NCBI GenBank assembly: GCA_051646925.1
Contig: JBOFDK010000048.1
Location: 1 to 64,000, forward strand
From: JBOFDK01 sp051646925
Lineage (GTDB): Bacteria; Bacillota; Clostridia; Lachnospirales; Cellulosilyticaceae
Direction: 5' to 3'
DNA length: 64,000 nt
Made by a program: the position numbers and the translations under genes. Every line of letters starts with the position of its first letter. The first letter of the stretch is position 1. The notes beneath the pieces are model-generated. The model made no database searches. It saw only the letters and a list, made by a program, of their open reading frames with translations, and was not told where the DNA came from. This document shows positions 29,281 to 38,883 of this stretch, one piece after another.

Positions 29281-29368
29281 GTGTATAAAGAAAGATTGAA
29301 AAAAGTATGTGGGTTCTATATAATGGAAAATAATAGAAATGCTTTTTTTAATAGAAGGGAAAAGAAAA

Positions 29369-30661
29369 ATGAATTTAAAGAAACAAATTATTTGGACAAG
29401 TTTATGTATTATTATGATTTTTGGATGGGGAAATGTAGAGGCGATGGAAAAAGTTATAATTCCAAATGTGCCAATAATTAGTCAAAAACCTAAGCTGCCA
29501 ACAGGATGTGAAGCTACTGCATTAACTATGATATTACAGTATTATGGAGTGAATATAACAAAAGAGCAAGTGGCAAAAGATATGCCTAAAGCGCCTAGAC
29601 CAAAAATGGTTAATGGAAAATTAACGGGTGAAAGTCCAAATAATGCATTTATAGGAGATCCTTTTGCAAAGAATGGATTTGGAGTGTTTTCACCAGTTAT
29701 TTATAAAATGGTAGAGAAATACTTGCCTGAAAGAGCAGAGGATTTAGGTGGAGGCGATTTTTCAAAAGTGTATAGAGCATTAGATGAAGGTAGGCCGGTT
29801 ATGTTGTGGGTAACTATTGGTATGAAACCATCTAGAGTAAATTCATCGTGGACAACCTCAAGAGGAGAAAAGGTTGTGTGGAAAACACCAGAACATGCAG
29901 TTGTGGCAGTAGGTTATGATAAATCTTACATATATATAAATGATCCATATACAGGAACACAGAGCAAGTTTAGCAAAGATATAGTAGAAAAACGTTGGGT
30001 AGAGATGGGCAAACAAGCAATTGCAATTAAAGCTGCAAAAGAGACGAAGATAGAGCCTATTACAGAAGTAGGTAATGCAATTATAGATGGTATTACATAT
30101 AAAAATATGATTTCAAGAGGATATGAAAATGATGAATTAAAAGAATGGATTCCAGTGAGAATGTTGAATGGAGTACATGAAGGAACTAGTGTTGATTATA
30201 ATCCTCAAAGTAGTCAAGTAAACTTAAGGATTAAAAAAACATATTTAATTCCAGAAGATGTAGAAACAACTAATCCAGAGGATGTAGAAGCAACTAATCC
30301 AGAAGATGTAGAAATAACTAATCCAGAGGATGTAGAAGCAACTAATCCAGAAGATGTAGAAGCAACTAATCCAGAGGATGTAGAAGCAACTAATCCAGAG
30401 GATGTAGAAGCAACTAATCCACAAGATGTAGAAGCAACTAATCCAAAGGATTCAGAAGAAGAGCCTTCCAAAAATATTATGGGTGAATTTTATGCTCATA
30501 TAGTAATGGAAAAAGGTGGCAGGAAAGTAGTTACTGTGGATGAAACAGGTAACAGTATTACACTTGAATATATTAACGTAAATGGAGTTACATACGTTTC
30601 AAAACAATGGGTAGAGCAATTCTATAATTTTAAGATTGAGAGTGTTTATGAAGTCCAATAA
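29369..30661 (+). CDS. Secreted C39-like cysteine peptidase family protein with repeat linker
   Basis: This protein of 430 aa has a signal peptide (residues about 1-25) and a peptidase_C39_2-type domain. The likely nucleophile is Cys47 in LPTGCEATALTMILQYYGV, and the His is in EHAVVAVGYDKSYIYINDPY. A short segment resembling copper-amine-oxidase-N modules follows (EWIPVRMLNGVHEGTSVDYNP). Then comes a linker of eight EDVEATNP repeats and a final VNGVTYVSKQWVEQFY segment. The start at 29369 has GAAGGG 9 bases upstream. The 3' end overlaps the convergent MFS gene by 32 bp. It is probably a wall-associated hydrolase or binding protein; the substrate is unknown. Confidence 0.85.
   Translation: MNLKKQIIWTSLCIIMIFGWGNVEAMEKVIIPNVPIISQKPKLPTGCEATALTMILQYYGVNITKEQVAKDMPKAPRPKMVNGKLTGESPNNAFIGDPFAKNGFGVFSPVIYKMVEKYLPERAEDLGGGDFSKVYRALDEGRPVMLWVTIGMKPSRVNSSWTTSRGEKVVWKTPEHAVVAVGYDKSYIYINDPYTGTQSKFSKDIVEKRWVEMGKQAIAIKAAKETKIEPITEVGNAIIDGITYKNMISRGYENDELKEWIPVRMLNGVHEGTSVDYNPQSSQVNLRIKKTYLIPEDVETTNPEDVEATNPEDVEITNPEDVEATNPEDVEATNPEDVEATNPEDVEATNPQDVEATNPKDSEEEPSKNIMGEFYAHIVMEKGGRKVVTVDETGNSITLEYINVNGVTYVSKQWVEQFYNFKIESVYEVQ
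30254..30445 (+). repeat. 24-bp in-frame minisatellite, eight copies
   Basis: Eight 24-bp copies encode EDVEATNP with single changes (ETT, EIT, QDV). Several copies are identical at DNA level. They form the linker of the C39-like protein. Confidence 0.95.
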
Positions 30662-31895
30662 ATGTACTAAAAAAACCTACTATAGATAGTATTAAGAAAA
30701 TAGAAAAAGCAATACGGAAGCTATGGTCATCATATATGCGAATGCCTAAAGCGGAGTTACCACTCCATGTAAAATCAAGCATTTTGCCAATAAATATAGC
30801 GATGACCCCGCTTCCTAAAAATTCACCGCAATTAATAACACTACTAGCAAGTCCACTATTTTCAATACCGACATATTGGTATATATCTGTAAAAGTCAAA
30901 ATGTGTGACATAGCTACAAACCCTAAAATAAAAAATAAAATAATCAGTATGCCAAGAGGTGGTTTACCTTTTGCAATGAATAAAATATATGTCCATACAA
31001 AAATACCAATCACACAAGCAATACGAGGGTACATGTAAAAGCGATTATCAAATAAACGTGCAATAGGGTGAATAAATAAAGAACCAATAACTAACCCATA
31101 AATAATAAAAGCTATATAAAAAGAAGCTTCAGTAGAGGATAGTCCATAAGTTACTTCTAAAAAATTAATACCCCAAAGTCCTGTTAACGTCGTCGTAGCG
31201 CCGACTGTGCAGAACATAATCAAAAAATTACGCCAAGTCTGAGGAAGAAAAAGGACTTGGCGTAAACTTTTTCTAAGGCAAGGACGTATAGAAGTTGTTG
31301 CATTAGGAGCAGAAAAACCAAGTAAAGCCGGAGATTCTTTGATAAATATCAAAATTACTAATGCAATTACTATACATAAAATACCCATAAGTACCATAGC
31401 TGGACGCCAACCTATACCTAGTGATAATAAAGCTAGAGGAAACGTTGCAAATACGCCGCCTATATTTCCAATAAAACTAAGCAGACTAGATGCTTTTGTA
31501 AAATCATCAGCATTAAACCAAACATGCTGAGCTTTCAAAATAGAAATAAAAATTACAGACGTTCCAAGACCGATAAAAAAACGACCGATAGACGCTGCAA
31601 AAAAATGCGAACTAAAACCAAATACAATTGACCCAAGCCCTGTTAAAGCAATGCCATACAGGCTTATTTTTTTATAGCCAAACCTATCAAGAAGAATACC
31701 TGCAGGAATTTGCATAAAAGCATATGTATAAAAAGTTATAGAAGCAAGGGTACTAAGACCAGATGCAGTTAAATCAAGGGCGATTGTTACATCGTTTGCA
31801 ATCGCCCCAAGTGCACTTCGGTGAAATAGCGCCATCAAAAAAGCAGCAGCTAATATCGCCCAAGTACGCCATTTGTAAAAATTATAAGATTTCAT
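30630..31895 (-). CDS. MFS transporter
   Basis: This 421-aa major facilitator with 12 predicted transmembrane segments carries the family loop motif LLDRFGYKKISLYG between helices 2 and 3. The fold and the RFFIGLGTSVIFISILKAQHVWF segment are reminiscent of the anion:cation symporter/NarK-like group, but the substrate is unknown. Its start lies only two bases after the stop of the alcohol dehydrogenase gene, so the two form an operon. Its 3' end overlaps the convergent C39-like gene, and no terminator is visible between them. Confidence 0.9.
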   Translation of the reverse strand: MKSYNFYKWRTWAILAAAFLMALFHRSALGAIANDVTIALDLTASGLSTLASITFYTYAFMQIPAGILLDRFGYKKISLYGIALTGLGSIVFGFSSHFFAASIGRFFIGLGTSVIFISILKAQHVWFNADDFTKASSLLSFIGNIGGVFATFPLALLSLGIGWRPAMVLMGILCIVIALVILIFIKESPALLGFSAPNATTSIRPCLRKSLRQVLFLPQTWRNFLIMFCTVGATTTLTGLWGINFLEVTYGLSSTEASFYIAFIIYGLVIGSLFIHPIARLFDNRFYMYPRIACVIGIFVWTYILFIAKGKPPLGILIILFFILGFVAMSHILTFTDIYQYVGIENSGLASSVINCGEFLGSGVIAIFIGKMLDFTWSGNSALGIRIYDDHSFRIAFSIFLILSIVGFFSTFIGLHKHSQS

Positions 31896-31897
31896 TG

Positions 31898-33055
31898 TTA
31901 TAACGCCTTTTCTAATATAGTACGAACATCATCAAGAGTTAAATCATTAGTTTCTGAAAGAGTAGATACACCATTTTTCTTTAAAGAATTAATAATTGTA
32001 TCAAAGTCATTAGAAGATACACCATAATCAGCAAGATGTGTTTTCACACCAAGAGATTCAAAAAATTCACGAGTTTTATCTATAGCCATATTAATAATCT
32101 CATCATCTGAGCCTTTTGTAATATGCCATACACGCTTTGCATATTGAAGAAGTTTATCATGTTTTTGTTTGCGGCGAACATCCCATATAGCAGGTTGCAA
32201 AATAGCAAGAGTTTTTCCGTGGTCTATATTATGGAAAAATGTAAGTTCATGACCTATTTTATGAGTAGTCCAGTCTTGAGGAACACCAGCACCTATAAGA
32301 CCGTTAAGTGCCATAGTTGCACACCAAACTAAATTTGCACGAGCATCATAGTCAGTAGGATTGTTTAGCGTTTGCTCGCCAATCTCAATTAATGTTTTCA
32401 AAATACCTTCGGCAGTACGGTCTTGAAAAGACGCATTAGCAGGATATGTTACATACTGTTCAACTGTATGAATAAATGTATCTATAATTCCATTTGCAAC
32501 TTGAGTTTTAGGAAGTGTATAAGTAAGAGTTGGGTCTAAAATTGAAAATACAGGATAACAATTTTCGCCAAACACAGGAAGTTTTCCAAGATCAGATGAA
32601 ATAACACCACCATTATTCATTTCAGAACCAGTTGCAGGGAGTGTAACTACTGTTCCAATCGGTAGACCTTTCGCAGTAGACGCAGGAACAAATCCTAGAT
32701 GGAAAAGCTCTTTGGCATCCCCTGAAAATGTACTAGCTAGTGATACAAATTTTGTACCATCCATAACAGAGCCACCACCGACAGCTAGTAAAAAAGTAAT
32801 GTTATGTTCATGAACAAGTGCAGTCGCACGCATAAGTGTTGTAAACTGAGGATTTGGCTCGATACCACCAAATTCGAATACAACACGATTGCCAAGATGT
32901 TTTTTGACAGTATCAAGAGTACCAAATTTTTGAACACTACCACCACCATATAAAATCAATACACGTGCATCAGACGGAATCAAAGTATCAAGTTGTTTTA
33001 GAGTATCTTGACCAAAGACAATTTTAGTTGGATTACAAAAAGTAAAATTTAACAT
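31898..33055 (-). CDS. Iron-containing alcohol dehydrogenase (BdhA/YqhD-like)
   Basis: This 385-aa group III alcohol dehydrogenase matches butanol dehydrogenase/YqhD types. The N-terminal FCNPTKIVFGQDTL, the dinucleotide-binding GGGSVMDGTKFVSLA with VLILYGGGSV, and later His-containing segments (HTVEQYVTYP, GHELTFFHNIDHGKTLAIL) supply the cofactor site and the metal ligands. It would reduce short aldehydes with NAD(P)H during fermentation. AAGGGG gives the start. It is first in an operon with an MFS transporter. Confidence 0.93.
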   Translation of the reverse strand: MLNFTFCNPTKIVFGQDTLKQLDTLIPSDARVLILYGGGSVQKFGTLDTVKKHLGNRVVFEFGGIEPNPQFTTLMRATALVHEHNITFLLAVGGGSVMDGTKFVSLASTFSGDAKELFHLGFVPASTAKGLPIGTVVTLPATGSEMNNGGVISSDLGKLPVFGENCYPVFSILDPTLTYTLPKTQVANGIIDTFIHTVEQYVTYPANASFQDRTAEGILKTLIEIGEQTLNNPTDYDARANLVWCATMALNGLIGAGVPQDWTTHKIGHELTFFHNIDHGKTLAILQPAIWDVRRKQKHDKLLQYAKRVWHITKGSDDEIINMAIDKTREFFESLGVKTHLADYGVSSNDFDTIINSLKKNGVSTLSETNDLTLDDVRTILEKAL

Positions 33056-33168
33056 ATAAACACCCCTTCTTAATATATAGAATACATATAGTATATACCT
33101 AAATAATAGAATTTAGTATATATCTAAACAATATAATTTCTTATATACAATGTTTTAAAGCATGGGAG

Positions 33169-33183
33169 ACATTGTTAAACAAT
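33169..33183. promoter_or_regulatory. Rex-like half-site cluster upstream of alcohol dehydrogenase
   Basis: ATTGTTAAACAAT (33171-33183) is a near palindrome of TTGTTAA half-sites, with ACAATGT (33147) and ACATTGT (33169) forming a wider dyad. The redox regulator Rex binds TTGTTAA-N4-TTAACAA and controls fermentative alcohol dehydrogenases. The match here is partial and the call is tentative. Confidence 0.35.
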
Positions 33184-33255
33184 ATATTTTACGCAGATGT
33201 AAATGATATAAAAAATTACCAGTATAAAATAAAGACAATATACAAATAATAATAA

Positions 33256-33290
33256 TTGTTAATTAATAAAAAATATGATATCATTAACAA
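33256..33290 (+). promoter_or_regulatory. Promoter of the DUF2871 gene inside an inverted repeat
   Basis: TTGTTA (33256-33261) and TATCAT (33279-33284) are 17 bp apart. The promoter is bracketed by TTGTTAAT (33256-33263) and ATTAACAA (33283-33290), perfect inverted repeats that resemble Rex half-sites at wider spacing. The start codon follows 19 bases after the dyad. Confidence 0.55.
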
Positions 33291-33308
33291 AAAGATAAGG
33301 GGATAATT

Positions 33309-33719
33309 ATGAAAAAATATTTATGGATGTCTACGATATATTTAGTATTAGCTCTAATACTTGGAGTATTTTACAGAGAATTCACAAAACTTTCAGGATT
33401 TGAAGGACAGACAACGTTAAGCACTACACATACACACCTATTAGTACTTGGATTTATAATGGGACTCGTGTTTTTAATACTTGATAAGCAGTTTGATATT
33501 AGCAAAGCAAAAGCTTACAAAATATGGTTTGGACTATACAACGTTTCAGTAACTTATATGATTACTACTATGATTATTCGTGGTGTTGTGCAAGTTAAAG
33601 GATTAGATATTGCATACTTAAATCATATCGCAGGACTTGGTCACGCTATGTTAGGTATAAGTTTAATATGGTTCATGACGATATTATTTAGAATGATTGG
33701 AAAAGAAACACAAGCATAA
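33309..33719 (+). CDS. DUF2871 family membrane protein
   Basis: This 136-aa protein has four transmembrane segments and the conserved THTHLLVLGFIMGLVF motif of DUF2871, with a second His in LNHIAGLGHAMLGISLIWF. Such buried His pairs suggest heme or metal binding, but no function is established. An AAGGGG ribosome site precedes ATG 33309. It is divergent from the alcohol dehydrogenase operon and shares the candidate redox-operator region. Confidence 0.85.
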   Translation: MKKYLWMSTIYLVLALILGVFYREFTKLSGFEGQTTLSTTHTHLLVLGFIMGLVFLILDKQFDISKAKAYKIWFGLYNVSVTYMITTMIIRGVVQVKGLDIAYLNHIAGLGHAMLGISLIWFMTILFRMIGKETQA

Positions 33720-33725
33720 TAAATT

Positions 33726-33820
33726 AAATAACAAAACAAATAACAAAACAAATAACAAGACAAATAACAAAACAAATAACAAAACAAATAACAAGACAAA
33801 TAACAAGACAAATAACAAAA
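33726..33820. repeat. 12-bp tandem repeat array, about eight units
   Basis: Units of AAATAACAAAAC and AAATAACAAGAC follow the DUF2871 gene after a few bases and run into the terminator palindrome. Confidence 0.93.
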
Positions 33821-33860
33821 AAACAACGCAAGTGGATATATCCACTTGCGTTGTTTTTTT
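33817..33860. terminator. Perfect 44-bp palindromic bidirectional terminator
   Basis: The left arm 33817-33838 and right arm 33839-33860 are exact complements with no unpaired centre (ACAACGCAAGTGGATA meets TATCCACTTGCGTTGT), flanked by A7 and T7. It serves the convergent DUF2871 and YjiH genes. Confidence 0.93.
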
Positions 33861-33874
33861 GTATATATATCAAT

Positions 33875-35248
33875 TTATAAAATGTTAAGCCAGACTAAAA
33901 TATGACCAGCAATAGCTATAATTGGTAAAGTCACTACAGTTCGCTGCAAAAATATAATGAACAGTTCTTTTAGATTCACAGGTATTTTAGAAGCGAGTAA
34001 CACAGCGCCAACTTCTGATAAATAAATAAGTTGTGAAACAGAAACACAAGCAATTACAAAAAGCGTAAGAGGTGATGTGATACCAGTAGAAACAGCTAAA
34101 ACAGAAGGTAGCAACATATCAGCAAATCCTGCTATTAAAGTTTGACTAGCTGCAATAGCTTCTGGAACACCAAGTATGCTTAATAAAGGAACAAAAGGTA
34201 ATCCAAGAATAGTAAATAGAGGAGTATACTCAGCTATGATTAGAGCTATAGTTCCAATTGCCATAACTAGAGGAATAACTGCAAGCCATATATCAATAAC
34301 ATTTTGAAAACCATCTACAACTATTGATTTGAAAAAAGATTGTTTTGATGCACGATTTACAGCTCTTTCAAATCCATATGTTAAGCTATTATAACCTTCG
34401 GGAAAATCTTCAACGACAGGTTGAGTAGAACCATCATAAAGAACATCTTGTTTTTTCTTTAAAGGGCCAAATTTTGGAACGATGATAGCAGCGGCAACAC
34501 ATGCAATACATACAGTCAAATAAAATGGTAGAAAAGCATGTTCTAGATTAACTTCATTAATAATAATAAGACTAAATGTAATAGAAACAAGAGAAAAATT
34601 TGTTCCAATAATACTAGCTTCACGTTCAGTATAAAATCCCTCTTCGTATTGTTTGCTAGTAAGAAGTACTCCGATAGTACCATCACCAAGCCAAGATGCA
34701 ATACAATCAATAGCAGAGCGTCCAGGTAGTTTAAAAACAGGTCGCATTACTTTGACTAAAAGAGAGCCAATGAACTCAAGTAAACCAAAATTTAATAATA
34801 AAGGTAAAAGAAGTCCAGCGAAAAGAAAAATAGAAAATAATATAGGTAGTAAATCATACATAATCAGTCCGCCAGTAGATAGAGAAGAAATAAATTCAGG
34901 ACCGACGCTAAAATATGTTAATATCGTAAAAACAACTGATAAAATACGTAATGTAAACCATACAGGAGTAGTTACAAACAAGCGATTAAGAAAATCACTA
35001 CGCATAATACATTTAGGTTTAAATACAGTACCTATAAATGTACCAATACCTGAAACAGCAATAGTTATAAGCAGTATTAACGGTAATATAGGTGATAAAT
35101 AATCAATTAAAATATTAGATAAAATAGCAACAGGAATTGTAATATTGCCATTTACCGAAAAAGGTGTCATGAATAAAAAGATACCTAGTAAAGATGGGAT
35201 AATAAATTTCAAACTATATAATAAGTTTTTTTTAGGTGATAACTGCAT
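33875..35248 (-). CDS. YjiH family membrane protein (nucleoside-recognition/Gate domain)
   Basis: This 457-aa polytopic membrane protein belongs to the YjiH family, which shares the Gate (nucleoside recognition) domain with spore maturation proteins SpmA/B. Clues are LIPSLLGIFLFMTPF-like N-terminal helix, RPVFKLPGRSAIDCIASWLGDGTIGVLL and GFADMLLPSVLAVS. The transported or sensed molecule is unknown. The ATG at 35248 is preferred because GGAGG lies 8 bases upstream; an ATG 15 bases earlier overlaps that ribosome site. It is transcribed alone. Confidence 0.88.
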   Translation of the reverse strand: MQLSPKKNLLYSLKFIIPSLLGIFLFMTPFSVNGNITIPVAILSNILIDYLSPILPLILLITIAVSGIGTFIGTVFKPKCIMRSDFLNRLFVTTPVWFTLRILSVVFTILTYFSVGPEFISSLSTGGLIMYDLLPILFSIFLFAGLLLPLLLNFGLLEFIGSLLVKVMRPVFKLPGRSAIDCIASWLGDGTIGVLLTSKQYEEGFYTEREASIIGTNFSLVSITFSLIIINEVNLEHAFLPFYLTVCIACVAAAIIVPKFGPLKKKQDVLYDGSTQPVVEDFPEGYNSLTYGFERAVNRASKQSFFKSIVVDGFQNVIDIWLAVIPLVMAIGTIALIIAEYTPLFTILGLPFVPLLSILGVPEAIAASQTLIAGFADMLLPSVLAVSTGITSPLTLFVIACVSVSQLIYLSEVGAVLLASKIPVNLKELFIIFLQRTVVTLPIIAIAGHILVWLNIL

Positions 35249-35511
35249 GTGAAAATCCTCCATATGATGTAAAACAATTTAGAGTTAGTATAAATGAAAA
35301 TATAAAAAAACACAAGAATAAAATTACACAAAAATGAATAATATACATTTTCGAAATATGAAACGCAGTGCATATATAGGGTATCACAAACGCTAAACAT
35401 ACGTTATAATGAAACGATTAAGGAACGAAAACAATTTGAAACATATGAATGAATATTAAAATAAAAAAAACAAATAAATAAAAAACAAAATAAAATAATG
35501 AGGTAATAGAA

Positions 35512-37689
35512 ATGGCGAAAACGTTAGTATTAGCAGAAAAACCAAGTGTTGCAAGAGATATAGCAAGAACATTAAAATGCAATGAAAAGAAAAATGGATA
35601 TATAGAAGGAAAAGATTACATCGTAACGTGGGCACTAGGACATTTAGTAGGTCTTGCAGACCCAGAAGCATATGGAAACCAATACAAGACATGGAGTATG
35701 GAAACACTTCCGATGTTACCAAAAACTATGAAACTTGTAGTATTAAAAGGTGGAGGTAAACAATACGGAATAGTAAAAGATTTACTACACCGAAAAGATG
35801 TAAACGCTATTATAATTGCGACAGATGCAGGAAGAGAAGGAGAACTTGTTGCTAGGTGGATTATAGAAAAAGCAGGCATCAAAAAACCGATGAAAAGATT
35901 ATGGATTTCATCAGTTACAGACAAAGCTATCAAAGAAGGATTTAACAATCTAAAAGATGCACGTCAGTATGAAAATCTATATCATGCAGCAGTATGTAGA
36001 GCAGAAGGAGATTGGTTAGTTGGGCTGAACGTAACAAGAGCATTAACATGTAAATACAATGCGCAGCTATCAGCAGGTAGAGTACAATCAGCTACTCTAA
36101 ATATGATAGTAAAACGTGAAGAAGCAATCAAAAAATTTCAGCCAACTCCGTACTACAAAATAGCAGCAAAATCAAACAATACAGTATTTAGATGGACAAA
36201 TGGAAAATCAGATACACTAAAAGAAATAAGTGAAGCGGAAAAAATTGTATCAAAAACACAAGGAGCAAATGGGCGTATAGTTGATGTTAAAACAGTGCCT
36301 AAAAAACAATACGCACCAGGACTATATGATTTAACAGAGCTACAAAGAGATGCAAACAAACGATATGGCTTAAGTCCAAAAGAAACATTAAATACGATGC
36401 AAAGACTATATGAAAATCACAAAGTATTAACATATCCAAGAACTGATTCAAAATATATTTCCCAGGACATAGTGCAAACAATTAAAGAGCGTTTACAAGC
36501 TGTAAGTTTTGGAGCGTTCAAACCAAGCATAGCTACAATTTTAAGAAGTGGTATAAAAGCAAATAAAAGCTTTGTAGATGATACAAAAGTTTCAGACCAC
36601 CACGCTATTATTCCAACAGAAGAAAGTGTAAATTTAGCAAATCTTGCGCAAGATGAAAGACGTATTTATGAGATGGTTGTTAAACGTTTCCTAAGCGTTT
36701 TATTACCACCATGCGAATACAAACAAACAACAGTAACAGTTGATGTAGCAGGAGAAACATTTAGAGCGAGCGGTCGCCAAGTTATACAAGAAGGATTCAG
36801 AGTGTTATATAACCAAGAACATGATGATAATGATGAGCAAGAAGAACAAAAGTTACCAGCATACGAAAAAGGCGCTACTATTAAGTTTGGAAAAATAGAG
36901 TGTGAAACATTAATGACAAAACCACCACTTAGATTTACAGAAGCAACACTACTATCAGCTATGGAAAGTCCACATCAATACGTAACTATGGATCAAAAAG
37001 ATGCAAAAATGTTAGGTCAAACAGGTGGTATAGGTACAGTAGCAACAAGAGCAGATATTATTGAAAAACTATACAAGATGTTTTATATTGAGAAAAACGG
37101 AAAAAGCATCGTACCAACATCTAAAGGAAAACAACTAATAGAGCTAGTACCAGAAGATTTAAAATCACCAACACTAACAGCCCAGTGGGAAAGTCAGTTA
37201 GAAGCAATTAGCAAAGGCAAAGTACAGGCAAAAGATTTTGTTCAAAAAATACGAGTATATAGTGAAGAGTTAGTAAACGCAGTCAAAAAAAGTGATGATA
37301 AATTCCGTCATGACAATATGACAGGGAAAAAATGTTCTGAGTGCGGAAAATACATGTTAGAAGTAAAAGGTAAACATGGAATGATGTATGTGTGCCAAGA
37401 CAGAAGTTGTGGTCATAGAGAAAACATTAGTAAATTCACACAAACTAGATGTCCAAACTGTCATAAGAGACTAGAGTTACGAGGCGAAGGCGATGGTCAA
37501 ATATATGTATGTACAACTTGTACGTACCGTGAAAAACTAAGTGCTTTCAACAAGAAACATCGTACAAACAATAAAAAAGTTGATAAAAAATCAGTTCAAA
37601 CATATTTAAAAAGTCAACAAAAAGAAGAAGAAGGAAATTTTGCTTTCGCAGATATATTTGCAAAACTTAAACAAGATGATAAAAAATAA
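35512..37689 (+). CDS. topB: DNA topoisomerase III
   Basis: This 725-aa type IA topoisomerase relaxes and decatenates DNA. The toprim domain starts with LVLAEKPSVARDIARTL and carries DAGREGELVARW. The catalytic Tyr is in TYPRTDSKYIS. The C-terminus has two zinc-ribbon-like modules (KCSECGKYMLEVKGK with VCQDRSCGH, and RCPNCHKRL with VCTTCTYRE). This fits the Firmicutes TopB type. The upstream gap contains a TATAAT box (35405-35410) and one copy of the TGCATATAT motif seen in the 71-bp repeats. Confidence 0.95.
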   Translation: MAKTLVLAEKPSVARDIARTLKCNEKKNGYIEGKDYIVTWALGHLVGLADPEAYGNQYKTWSMETLPMLPKTMKLVVLKGGGKQYGIVKDLLHRKDVNAIIIATDAGREGELVARWIIEKAGIKKPMKRLWISSVTDKAIKEGFNNLKDARQYENLYHAAVCRAEGDWLVGLNVTRALTCKYNAQLSAGRVQSATLNMIVKREEAIKKFQPTPYYKIAAKSNNTVFRWTNGKSDTLKEISEAEKIVSKTQGANGRIVDVKTVPKKQYAPGLYDLTELQRDANKRYGLSPKETLNTMQRLYENHKVLTYPRTDSKYISQDIVQTIKERLQAVSFGAFKPSIATILRSGIKANKSFVDDTKVSDHHAIIPTEESVNLANLAQDERRIYEMVVKRFLSVLLPPCEYKQTTVTVDVAGETFRASGRQVIQEGFRVLYNQEHDDNDEQEEQKLPAYEKGATIKFGKIECETLMTKPPLRFTEATLLSAMESPHQYVTMDQKDAKMLGQTGGIGTVATRADIIEKLYKMFYIEKNGKSIVPTSKGKQLIELVPEDLKSPTLTAQWESQLEAISKGKVQAKDFVQKIRVYSEELVNAVKKSDDKFRHDNMTGKKCSECGKYMLEVKGKHGMMYVCQDRSCGHRENISKFTQTRCPNCHKRLELRGEGDGQIYVCTTCTYREKLSAFNKKHRTNNKKVDKKSVQTYLKSQQKEEEGNFAFADIFAKLKQDDKK

Positions 37690-37779
37690 AGTATAAGTAT
37701 GCAAAATAGTATAAGTAAGGAAGATAGAATAAAGGATAAATATATAGAATAAATATATAGAATAAAAGGAGTGAATAAA

Positions 37780-38787
37780 TTGCATAAACCAAAAGTAAAG
37801 AAGCCAAAAGTTTGTATTATTTTTACAGGTGGAACTATTTCTATGACGGTTGATCCGAAAGTAGGAGCTGCGATACCGACGCTATCTGGAGAGCAAATTT
37901 TAGCAATGGTATCAAATATAGATAAAATTGCAGATATTGAGATTATAAATTTTTGTGAGCTTCCAGGGCCACATATGACATTTGAAAGACTTATACAGTT
38001 GAAAAATCTTATAAAATTAACACTAAATAGACAAGACATAACAGGTGTAATCGTAACACATGGTACAGATACACTAGAAGAAACAGCATATTTTTTAGAT
38101 TTAACAATTAATCATCATAAAGCGCTAGTAGTAGTAGGAGCTATGAGAAGTAGTAGTGAACTTGGATATGATGGTTCAAGTAACCTAGCAGCAGCGGTAT
38201 GTACAGCTATTTCAAAACATTCTGTTGATAAAGGAGTATTAGTTGTACTAAACAATGAAGTAAATATTGCGCAGGAAGTAACAAAAACAAATACTCTTTC
38301 GCTGAACACATTTCAGTCACCATACGGACCGTTAGGTATTGTAGATACAAACGATTTGATACTATACAGAAATATAGCATATAGACAACATATAGATACG
38401 AACAAAGTTGAGAAAAAAGTAGACCTTATAAAAACAGTACTTGATATGGATGATAGATTCATGAAATTATCTGTAGATAGTGGGGCGTGCGGAATTGTAG
38501 TAGAAGCTATGGGACGCGGGAATTTACCAATTAAAGTTTTGGAAGGCATAAAATATGCACTAAAAAATAAAGTTATAGTCGTTATCGTTTCAAGATGCCA
38601 CTCAGGAAGAGTGTTTGAGTCATATGGATACGAAGGCGGAGGAAAAGAATTATCAGACTTAGGAGCTATCATGGGCGGGGAGATGAGTGGACCTAAAGCA
38701 AGAATAAAGTTAATGTTAGCGCTATCAAAAACCAATAAAATTAACGATATACGAAAAATTTTCACAGAAAAAAGCTGCATCTTGTAA
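37780..38787 (+). CDS. Asparaginase (type I-like)
   Basis: This 335-aa protein hydrolyses asparagine to aspartate and ammonia. Both active-site Thr motifs are present: IIFTGGTISM at the N-terminus and VTHGTDTLEETAYFLDLTI around residue 90. MRSSSELGYDGSSNLAAAV follows as expected. There is no signal peptide, so it is cytosolic. TTG 37780 is chosen because AAGGAG lies 9 bases upstream; GTG 37771 abuts that site. The gene follows topB after a short gap and ends in a terminator. Confidence 0.92.
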   Translation: MHKPKVKKPKVCIIFTGGTISMTVDPKVGAAIPTLSGEQILAMVSNIDKIADIEIINFCELPGPHMTFERLIQLKNLIKLTLNRQDITGVIVTHGTDTLEETAYFLDLTINHHKALVVVGAMRSSSELGYDGSSNLAAAVCTAISKHSVDKGVLVVLNNEVNIAQEVTKTNTLSLNTFQSPYGPLGIVDTNDLILYRNIAYRQHIDTNKVEKKVDLIKTVLDMDDRFMKLSVDSGACGIVVEAMGRGNLPIKVLEGIKYALKNKVIVVIVSRCHSGRVFESYGYEGGGKELSDLGAIMGGEMSGPKARIKLMLALSKTNKINDIRKIFTEKSCIL

Positions 38788-38804
38788 AAGATGTAGTTTT
38801 TTTT
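38768..38804 (+). terminator. Intrinsic terminator overlapping the asparaginase stop
   Basis: AAAAAAGCTGCATCTT (38768-38783) pairs with AAGATGTAGTTTTTTT (38788-38803) with two G-T pairs. The loop contains the TAA stop codon. Confidence 0.85.
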
Positions 38805-38883
38805 ATGTCAAAGGCCAAGCATGCTGAATATATTAGATATAGGAGCATTAAATTTTGCCTAAAAAGAAAGTAGAGGGGATATT

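Noticed and set aside
29281..29481. Frame starting just after the terminator at 29280
   Set aside because: GTG start with no ribosome site and it overlaps the start of the C39-like gene.
35405..35410. TATAAT as a firm topB promoter
   Set aside because: No acceptable -35 box lies 16-18 bp upstream, so it is mentioned only in the gene entry.
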